DNA from: Telopea speciosissima
Lineage: Eukaryota > Streptophyta > Magnoliopsida > Proteales > Proteaceae
NCBI RefSeq assembly: GCF_018873765.1
Contig: NC_057925.1
Coordinates: 47,771,010 to 47,835,009, forward strand
Direction of reading: 5' to 3'
Length of the DNA stretch: 64,000 nt
Shown one piece after another: positions 56,063 to 64,000 of the stretch. Both the position numbers and the translations under genes were made by a program. Under the pieces are notes generated by a model, which worked only from the letters and a program-made list of their open reading frames with translations, ran no database searches and was not told the origin of the DNA. Positions within the stretch are counted from its first letter, which is position 1, and the number at the start of each line of letters is the position of its first letter.

Positions 56063-57324
56063 TATTTGTACCCCAATTTCACAATTTGAGATTAGGTTAT
56101 ACGTGCCATAAGGCCGTGTATTGCACGCTGCCATCAGAGAGTTACCATTTTAAATTTGATTTAACAAAGTGGAGAGGTGGGACCCGCCATGACTATAGAT
56201 GGTGGGAGGTTACAAGCCCCACATGGCCACATGGTACAGGAGATAAGCACTTTGGAGTGAAAGTGGGCCCAATACAAGGAAGCAGGTGGAAGTGTCGGTT
56301 ATAGGAGTTACCAAGTGAGTATCTTCTATATAAGACAAAGCCAAGCAAAAAGAAGAGACATCACCCAACGGATCAACAAACCACTCTAGTTTTTATCTTT
56401 ATTTTATCTTTTCCTTTTTATCTTTCAGGATGTAATCTTTCATCCTTCTCTGTAATTTTTGCTGGAGTTGGGTTCCAGCCACCAATGCCTCATTGACTTA
56501 TGTTTTAAGGGGCATTCATGTAGGTCTTGCTTGGAGAATAACTCCAGCACCCATGTCTTTTGGCCCGTGTTTCAGAAGACAACCATCATCATCGAGTTGC
56601 GAACTTCATCAGTCCGTGGTTGGCAGAGTTGTGGAAGCTTCGTCAAGACTGTTTTTGGGAGATGCTTGGAGAACAACTCCAACAATCTTGTCCTTTGGCC
56701 CGTGTTCCAGAAGGCGACCATTAATATCAAGTTGCAAGCTCCATCAATCCATGGCTGGCAGAGTTGTGAAGCTTCATCAAATTCGTTTTTGTGAGATTAT
56801 GCGATTTGGTCATAGAACAGTCGTACTGTAAACGAGCCGTTTCATCTTAGAACAGGCTGTTAAAGTAGTTGTACTGTAAACGTCAGGTTGTAAATCTCAT
56901 CAATGTCGAATCTCGCAAGTTGTAATGCTCCAATCGGATATTGACTGCAAGTAAGCAATTTGATCTTCAATCTTCTTCCTTTGCTTTGTCCATCACGATT
57001 TGGTTTTACCCAAAAGACCTTAGAGCTACTCAGGCACGGAAGGATCCCCTTCTCGTCCTGGTTAGAAGTCAGAACAGGCCATTTTTGGCCTCTCAGAACA
57101 GGCCGTTTTGTCAGTCAAAACAGGCTGTTTTGGCATGGCTGGAAGTTAGAACAGGCCGTTTCATCTCGGTCAGAAGGTAGAACGGACCGTTTCATCCTGG
57201 TTGGAAGCCTGGACAAGTCGTTTTCAATTCCGTTTGGGCCTGCGTCAAAGGCTCTGGCACGCCCGCGCTACCTCCATGACGGGCGTTGTGCCCCTATGTG
57301 TAGGTGTTGGATTTTCCACCAACA
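56063..57324 (+). repeat. 3' LTR of the non-autonomous element
   Basis: 1262 bp, 76 bp longer than its partner. The difference is extra AGAACAGGCCGTTT-like units at about 57071-57165. Confidence 0.9.
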
Positions 57325-57371
57325 ATTACCCCAACACATTTGGACTTATTAATAGTAACCGGGTCTTGGAC

Positions 57372-57503
57372 CATGTTCAAGGCACCCACCTGGGCAGCCG
57401 TTCACTCCTGCGAGAAGGAGAGAGAGAAAGAGGGTCGGTCACTGACCCTCTCTCTCTCCTTCCCACTCTAATTATGACTCTGCAAGGGGGTGCCTTGGAT
57501 GTG
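57372..57503. repeat. foldback MITE with internal GA/CT hairpin
   Basis: TTCAAGGCACCCACCTGG pairs with CAAGGGGGTGCCTTGGA. Inside, GAGAAGGAGAGAGAGA and CTCTCTCTCTCCTTC form a second hairpin (57409-57463) around GGTCGGTCACTGACC. Confidence 0.6.
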
Positions 57504-57653
57504 ATTATATAAATATCTCCTAAAACCCCTAGGGCTCAACAGACAACTTGAGTCTAATTCTCTCCTCGCACTCTTGCTCTCCAAGTCTTTATGTTCTCTA
57601 TATATTCCATCTTATCTCAAGGATTTGTGGTGTGAAGTTCTCTATGGAGTACC

Positions 57654-58185
57654 TGTTGGGAAAAATCAAATAGAAAAGGAACTTGTATTCTGCTTTGAAC
57701 GAGTAATCGCTATCTCAAAGGAGATATTTGCCCCCACACGACAAAAAATCACCTTCAAGACTTAACAAAGCAATAAAAAAGAGACAGAATATCTTTGAGA
57801 GACACTGATTGCTAAAGAGAGAGATAATTCATCCAATTTGTATTTAAACCGTTAGATCGATTGTCACACGATCTAACGGTCCAGATTAAACAAAGATGAA
57901 GCTGCAAGCGTGCAAAGTGCTAAGTGCGTGCGTATGCCACTAATGCCTCTACAGTCCACTGCCCACGCCGTGCGTGTGAGTATGCGTGCGTGCTCAAACG
58001 GCTTTGCCGTCCCCGTATATACACCGTAGAATGTCTCCCTTATCCGGATTAACTTAAGAGATAAAGAAAGTAATATAATAAATACCATTTATAACTCTTG
58101 TAGTTTTCCGATGTGGGACTAAAGCACTTTACTAAAATAACATAATATTTATTTAGTCTCTCATCTTATTACAATCTATCTAACA
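57654..58185 (-). mobile_element. solo copia-type LTR, 532 bp
   Basis: The minus strand runs TGTTAGATAG to TCCCAACA. It contains AGTCCCACATCGG (about 58110-58122), a signature of many plant LTRs, and a palindrome CCGTTAGATCG/CGATCTAACGG (57850-57881). Flanking GTACC (57649-57653) and GAACC (58186-58190) differ at one base and are the likely target duplication. No internal region or second LTR is present. Confidence 0.65.
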
Positions 58186-58190
58186 GAACC

Positions 58191-59434
58191 CTTGCGAAGA
58201 TCGTTCGTATTAGTGGTGCCAGTATTCAAAAGCTTGGTTCTTAATCTCTTCTGTTGCATTCCCATATCTATTCAGTTAATATCCGAACTGTCTACATGGG
58301 ATTATTAATTTGCTTATAGGACTTACATAATCACACTTCATACAAATCTACAAGAGAAAAATGCCCTTCTTTCAGATTAATGTGGCTTCTGCATGGGAAA
58401 GGTTGGAGTTCTTGTTGAGTGTTGGTGTTAAACATAGAGACACCAGAAAGATATTTTAGAAGTTTTAGCTAGCCTTACTCAGGTTAGAGTTTGCCCTACC
58501 TTACAGTTACCATCTCTGTCACTGGAGGAGAATCACAACCTAAAATCAAACCCAATGTGGCAGGTGTCTCATGCACTGGGTACGCCCTTTTTTGAAATTG
58601 TTCAGAAGTTGACAATCATCTGTTCAAACCAAACCAAATGAAGTCCAACCCCTACAAATCAAACCCAAACCAATTCTAAATCATACTAAATTCTAAAAAG
58701 CTAAAACACGAGTTCTGAATTTTTAATTTTCACTGTCTCTTTTACTTCGGTCTTCAATTATTGACTCTTCTCACTTTTTTTGTGTTGCTCTACACTCTTC
58801 TCTTCTGTTAGTTCTACACTATGACATTGTAGGTCCGTATTTTCATGAGATTATAATTTTCTTCCCAACTTTTGTAATTTTACGCTTTGAAAAACAGGGG
58901 TTATGTCTGTAGTTTTTAGAAACACAGGGGGAAGTAATTTAGGCATTCGTCAGCGAAGATCCGTGTAATTTACCCTTTATTTTATATGTGAAAATTAAAA
59001 TTTCAGGAAATAAATTTTATTTTCTTTCTTGCTTAAAACATTGATGACATGTTAATATAGGGCAGTGAGCAACCTCATCTCAAGAGGTAGGGAAAATAAT
59101 AAGTTACCATTATTTTGTCTTATTTTTTTTCTCTTTTTCATTCCTTAATTGGATTCTAAGCATAACCTTAATAGTACATATTTCCAAGTTTAAATCATGT
59201 TGATCATAACCCTAACCTGGAACAAATGGCAGTGCCATTACAAAAGGATCTAACCTCAAAGCCAATAAATTTTTCTACTTGGTGTTTGTCAGTTCTTTAT
59301 AAACAGAATACCTTCCTGTTTGCTCCCAGTTTGACAGGGCCCAGGTTGGGCTGGATGAAGAGAAGTGTACATGAACCAAAAATGGGAAGGGTGTCAATTT
59401 ATCCAACTAATGGAATCATACATGCATTAGAGAT
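58191..59434. other. intergenic, no gene seen
   Basis: AT-rich. AAGGGTGTCAATTTA occurs at about 59387 and again at 59435, the second being the start of a MITE. No supported frame. Confidence 0.35.
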
Positions 59435-59894
59435 AAGGGTGTCAATTTAGAATTGGAACATAAAACCGAAAATGAAATCAGTCGTTTAAAACCGAACTGA
59501 ATCAAACCGAAAAAAGTTTGGATCAATTTTTGGTTTTGAAAAGTGAAATATTATTCAATTCGGCTCAGTTCCGGTTTCAAGGTGAAAACCTTCTGTTTGA
59601 ACCGAATCGAACAGAATAAAGTGCAACAGTAAAACCTGTATAAATATAACTGAACCAAACCTAATTAATCCCTATAATCAGGTGTTTTTGTTGGATTGTG
59701 TAAAATTATCTACAATATATTTCTTTGTTGAATTGTGTAAAAAGGGTTGAACGATACCAAATTTGAAATTGTGAAACTGTATCTTCACAATTTTGTAATT
59801 GCCTTCCCAATTTATTTGTTTCAACAGGTTATTATTAAATTGAACCAAATCAAAATCGAATAAAAAAATGGGAATCGAATCTATTAACACCCTT
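59435..59894. mobile_element. MITE with AAGGGTGTCAA / TTAACACCCTT ends
   Basis: The left end AAGGGTGTCAATTTAG and right end TTAACACCCTT are inverted. The interior has AACCGAA/TTCGGTT phrases. Same end type as 44661-45058. Confidence 0.55.
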
Positions 59895-61737
59895 AACTAA
59901 GGGGATAAGATGGGTTGTGGGACTAATAAAACAGGGGATTCACAAGTATTAATGATGAGAGAAGAGAGAGAGAGTGTGAGAATGTGTATATTATATACAA
60001 CATTTTTCCATTACTATATTTGGGGAATCTTTCTTATGAGGTTTCCAACTCTCCCAGTCTCCCTGTCCATGGCACATCCGTGCATGCCACTAACAAAAGA
60101 TGCTATAAAAAAAGAACTAGTTGGTGATTTCCAACTCCCTTATTGACTGCAAATGCTTTCTTCCATATCCACAAAGCCAAGGTGAGCTTTTACTTTGACT
60201 AGAATACCAGAGGAAGTGTAAGAAAATAAGTGAAACTGGATATGATTTTATAGGGAGAGCAAAAATGGAGTTTTGAACAGAGCAGAAATGAATGATATGG
60301 TCAACCTCTGTTATTTCTCGTCCAAGATGAAACCTTTATTGTCTGTGTCCCCCTTCAAGTTGACATGGCCATGTGTAACTGAGTTTTTCCCAATTGTTCC
60401 CTCGAACCCCAAACTTTCCTTGATTATTTTTCATCTTGAAATCCAATATTTTGATGTTTCATGGACTGCCACGGCACGGCACGTCCAAGGGAATCTCTTA
60501 ATGGCCACTGGTTGAAGCTGTTATAAAATTTTAAACAAAAATCTCTCCCCAACCCCTCTGCAACCTCCCAGAAACCCCCTGCAACTTTGCCCACTTCGCC
60601 GGACTCTACCTCTCCGGCGTTCCCTTCCCCTCTCCCTGCTACTGCAAGACAGCCCTTTTCCATCCTTGCAATTCGCTGCCAAGTCAAAACTGGGTTTTCC
60701 AACTATAAGTAGAACAAATGTATGGGCGGATTGGAGTCTATCAAGTAATGCAGACCATGTTCCTAGACACCCATGGATGGTCCGCTCAGGTGATACATAC
60801 TTCACAATATTCCTATCCTCAACTGGGCCACTTAGAGATTCCAATCCAAACAGCTAAATATACAAAAAAATATAGTTGAAATGTCTTAATCTGCTAGTAT
60901 CCCAATGTAGTAAGGTCAACCCCACATATTGTCTGTCCCCACATATCAATCCAGAGTAACAACTAGAGAGACTAAAGCAATGCTAATGGAGTAATTTTCT
61001 GATCACATTAAACTATAATACCCCTCATCAAAGTTGAGATGTTTCAATCATGTAACCTAACTAAACGTCTAACTGCAGAAACACAATCTTCATTGCCAAG
61101 TTATCTATCCTCAAGAAAAAAAAGACGATCAAAGCTTAAAATAATATCTGTGAGCAAACTATTGAAAACAGAAATAACACTTAAATCCATTATCCATTTT
61201 AATTGGAGATAACAATAGAATATGCTAAAAGACTTTATGGTATAAAGATTCTAAGTAACCCTTTGTTTAAGTAAAAATTATTTCCATCTGTTTCTAAGTG
61301 TTGCAGAGATTCTACACTTCTTTTTTTTTTCTTTGAACCCTGCATGTTCTGTAGTTTTTTTCTTCCACTAAGGCAAACTATAATACATCTCTTCTAGGTT
61401 CCAGACTTTTTTGCTTGCTTTCTGTGATTACAGTAAAAAAAAAGTGTAGAAACTTGTTACATGTAGCTTTCTAGCTTTCTGTATGACTGATTCCTCTTTG
61501 AAACCTCCTACTCCACCCATGTATCAGGGAGAAGAAGCTATGTTTCTTTCTTCCTCAGTATGAACTTGCGCGGAGCTTGACGGATTGCTTGAGATGAATG
61601 TATGTAGAGAGGGAGGGTGGGGAGAAAAAAGTGTAAAATGGAGTTTTGGGTGGGAAAGGGTTTTTCTTTCTTTTGGTGGGGGTGCATTAGACTTGGATAT
61701 CCAGTACTCTACCTCTATTTCTTCTCTGTTTCTGAAT
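59895..61737. other. intergenic and 3' flank of the RRM/CCCH gene; no gene seen
   Basis: Overlapping open frames at 60424-60857 have no recognisable motif. The 3'UTR of the downstream minus-strand gene lies at the right end of this stretch. Confidence 0.35.
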
Positions 61738-64000
61738 CTATATCACTGTCGAAATACTGCTTGGTATTGGAGATGCAAATGGACTCTCTGGAAGATTAAT
61801 TCCTTGGCTGTAACAAAATTCAGAATGACAAGAAATAATCAGCATCAGAAAACAAAAAACTTCATAAGAGGAAGAAAAAAAATTCACAAAATTCTTCTAA
61901 TCTCTCCCAAGTATAATATCTACTACATGACACGAAGGAAAAAAAATTATAAGTATGCAAGTAATAAAAACCAATTTCATCATTTGTTCCAGTCATTTCA
62001 CAACCTAACTTAGACCTTGGAATGCAAACTTTGCACCAGGCAAAATAGCACATTAATTCTGGATATAAATAAGAATGTTAACTTGTAATCCACCAGGCAA
62101 GGCAAAAAACAGCACATCCTTGAGGTTCAGATTGACAAACAAATAAACTATTTTACAATGTTTTATTATGATCCCCCCCCCCTCCCCAACTGCACAATCT
62201 CCCCAAAAGAATTCCACAAAAGAAGAATCTTAAAAAAATTTACCTCTCCTGGTCAGTGTAAATTGAGCTTGTGTGCCTGGTTTTGTCATCACTAGTTGAA
62301 CCATTGTTTAAAACATCCAATAAGTAATTGAACCGATCAGCTGAAGGGAACTCATTGTGATCTGCACAAGCTTTGGCATCCAAGAAAAAAAATCAAAATC
62401 ATGAAAGTAAGTGAGCAAATAAACAATTAAAGGCACGGACAAGAAAATTTGAACTATCCGAAATGGAAACTAAGATCAACCTTCTGATAGCTTCAGTTCA
62501 TCCATGGTGTAACCAAAGTATGGCTGAGTCAATTGTTTCGGTGCCAACTGCAACTCGGTGAGACGCCTTCTCTCAAGTTCAAGAGCCTGTTCATGCTCTT
62601 CCATAAGCTGCTTCCTTATCAGTCTAGAGTTATCACAGATTCTGGGCACTATTGCAAAAAAGGCATGGTATTAGAAGATAAAATTGAAAATCTCTACAAG
62701 ATTGAATACTATGAGCTAACTGTTGCCACTTCGACATGAGCAAAAAATGCAAAGTATATCTATTATCCAATTGATCCCTCAATGATCCCCTACGCAATGA
62801 TTAACCTAACCCAAGTGCTCCTAAGCATTCAATCATTCAATATCCTTTTTCCCTTCTTTGTAGACAATGCATGCTTTCAACCATGAAAATGAATGGAATA
62901 GATTAGATATCAAGAAGTTCCTTTTTTTCCTCCTCCATTTCAATGAATAACCAAAAAATACTATTATAGGAAAGATGCACAGCCTCTAAAACAGTCAAAC
63001 AGACGATAAACAACCAAGAAAATATTGCATTTTCTTTTATGTATGCATTCTTCCTGTTTCTACCAAATACAGCATCATGTATTTTAATAAAACTATAGAA
63101 GACATACAGTAACTTCATCAGGTGATTTACTTACTTGACTGAAGCTCAGGATCCATTTCTAAGAAGTGAGACGGGTAGTAGGGTGGGGGTTCAATTTTCT
63201 CAGTATACTTCCTGCAATGAGGAGAAAGTTGTAAGAATAATCTCAATCTCAACCCAAAAGAATTTGAAAAACAAAAAAAAGATATAAATAATTTAATTTC
63301 AATTAGTAGAGAATCTTATAATCAATTGCTGGAACAAGGACGGGGAGAAAGAATGAAAGAAATAGAAAATCAATCTTAGGCAACCCATGCTAATGGTTGC
63401 CAACTAATGAAATTGTAGCTATAACTTTAAAGATTCATTTCAAACTAAGAACTAAGAATTACTCAAATCATCTTATATGATACAACATTAAAACAACTAG
63501 CTTTAAGAGACAAGAGAAACCATTCAAATCAATGAGTATTTTTTACCTGTCAACAAGCCTGGATTTTTCCCTGTAGGGTTTCACCAGGACACGAGCACCA
63601 CAGACAAAATGGGGGTTTCCCTTGGTCAAAATTATCTTCACTGTCTCTGGATAGACAAAAGTCACAAAACCAAACATTCTTTTCTGCTGACAGGGAATTC
63701 TAACATCTTGAACAGGCCCAAAGGTTCTACAAACAAAAAAATCGGCAGAAACATAATAAGAATACTAAAACAATGACAAAAAAAACATTTAAATGAAACC
63801 TGCAAGAGTATCAAAATCTCATACTTAAAATAGTTGGAAACATCTTCCTCAGAAAAAGTGCTCTCAGCAGGAAAAGTTAGATAAATCTGTCGAGACCCAG
63901 CAACAATTGCACCTGGATCACTCCTCTCACTCCTATACTCCATGTATCTTGGAGCGTCTTCCGCCAGGACGACTGAGTGCTGCCCGTGAGGTCTGTAACT
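61738..64000 (-). CDS. RRM-containing CCCH zinc-finger-type RNA-binding protein, 3' part (6 exons, runs off the right edge)
   Basis: Coding exons: 64000-63825 (continues beyond the window), 63726-63547, 63211-63135, 62648-62481, 62370-62244 and 61807-61738. Lengths sum to 798 bp and the frame is kept to the TAG at 61738-61740, giving 265 residues. An RRM is split over the first two exons: RNP2 as RQIYLTFPA, then [10 protein letters not shown], and RNP1 as RMFGFVTF. After it come [29 protein letters not shown], a charged helical stretch ([19 protein letters not shown]), and a conserved end, [15 protein letters not shown]. This order matches plant CCCH proteins of the C3H18/46/53/55 type. Their CCCH finger lies upstream of the RRM, so it would be outside the window. 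The expected role is RNA binding; the target is unknown. The acceptor of the fifth exon (AAAG at 62371-62374, rather than a CAG 9 bases further in) is my choice from frame and family spacing. Confidence 0.9.

Larger units (their letters stand above)
53427..57324 (+). mobile_element. non-autonomous LTR retrotransposon (LARD-like), 3898 bp, TSD ATTAC
   Basis: LTRs of 1186 bp (53427-54612) and 1262 bp (56063-57324) both end CCACCAACA and are flanked by exact ATTAC (53422-53426 and 57325-57329). The 3' copy begins TATTTG where the 5' copy has TGTTTG. A primer-binding-like TGGCACGCCCGGTGGGA starts at 54618; the tRNA was not assigned. A purine-rich GGGATTGTGAGGG precedes the 3' LTR. The internal region is only 1450 bp and encodes no protease, integrase or RT, so it would have depended on a partner element. 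The class is probably gypsy, judged only by the primer-binding site style. Confidence 0.9.

Noticed and set aside
53427-57324. Repeated AGAACAGGCCGTTT units considered as a CRISPR-like array
   Set aside because: Units are degenerate, unevenly spaced, without unique spacers, and lie in LTRs of a plant retroelement.
56493-57352. Open frames of 112 and 130 codons
   Set aside because: Inside the 3' LTR of the non-autonomous element; the equivalent frame in the 5' LTR is not maintained.
58900-58985. Possible decayed end of the GGGTAAATTACA MITE family (GTGTAATTTACCC)
   Set aside because: Only one end is recognisable and no partner end occurs within 600 bases.
60424-60857. Overlapping frames on both strands (92-107 codons)
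   Set aside because: Low-complexity Gly/Arg/Glu or Pro/Ser-rich translation of GC-rich sequence; no homologous motif recognised.

Overview
The window is nuclear DNA from a flowering plant. The evidence is spliced plant genes (a WRKY factor, a PAT1-type GRAS factor, a plastid-type DnaJ-like zinc protein, a small plant complex I subunit and an RRM/CCCH protein), plant Ty1-copia elements primed by initiator tRNA-Met, and dense miniature transposons. The species cannot be named from sequence alone; gene structure fits a dicot-like or magnoliid-like angiosperm with a TE-rich genome. I saw no prokaryotic genes, CRISPR arrays, operons or convincing tRNA/rRNA genes.

Host genes: five. (1) The last exon of a group I-type WRKY gene (+, 4135-4645). 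Its upstream exons are not visible, and its last intron would have to contain a reverse-oriented copia remnant. (2) A complete single-coding-exon GRAS gene (-, 10750-12498) with a likely 5'UTR intron. (3) A four-exon 139-residue plastid DnaJ-type zinc protein (-, 42569-44438). (4) A two-exon 100-residue complex I accessory subunit (-, 48941-49349). (5) The last six coding exons of an RRM/CCCH-type gene (-, 61738-64000), whose 5' part lies beyond the right edge. These genes are unrelated in function; there is no cluster or pathway.

Transposable elements fill most of the rest. From left to right: a decayed copia gag holding a 487-bp TRIM; a MULE-type MITE; an RNase H-like gene remnant split by two stacked MITEs; several foldback elements; a complete but dead copia element (21625-26569) nested inside a 9-bp-TSD MITE; a second complete copia element (29199-36350) with a 561-codon open RT/RNase H frame; a probable gypsy-type solo LTR (40439-42145); a local duplication (46911-48489 versus 51763-52860) in which one copy received a truncated LINE; a non-autonomous LTR element (53427-57324); and a solo LTR (57654-58185).

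The most informative content is this layered insertion history. Most boundaries are set by target-site duplications read directly: CATGG, AAAAATTAT, ATATGATTA, AGAGT, ATGTG, ATAATTTTA and ATTAC, plus CATAT with less certainty. No new biological system is evident. The nearest to novelty are a family of 9-bp-TSD foldback MITEs sharing a CATTTCAC-like core, and a copia integrase with an identical 210-bp internal tandem duplication.
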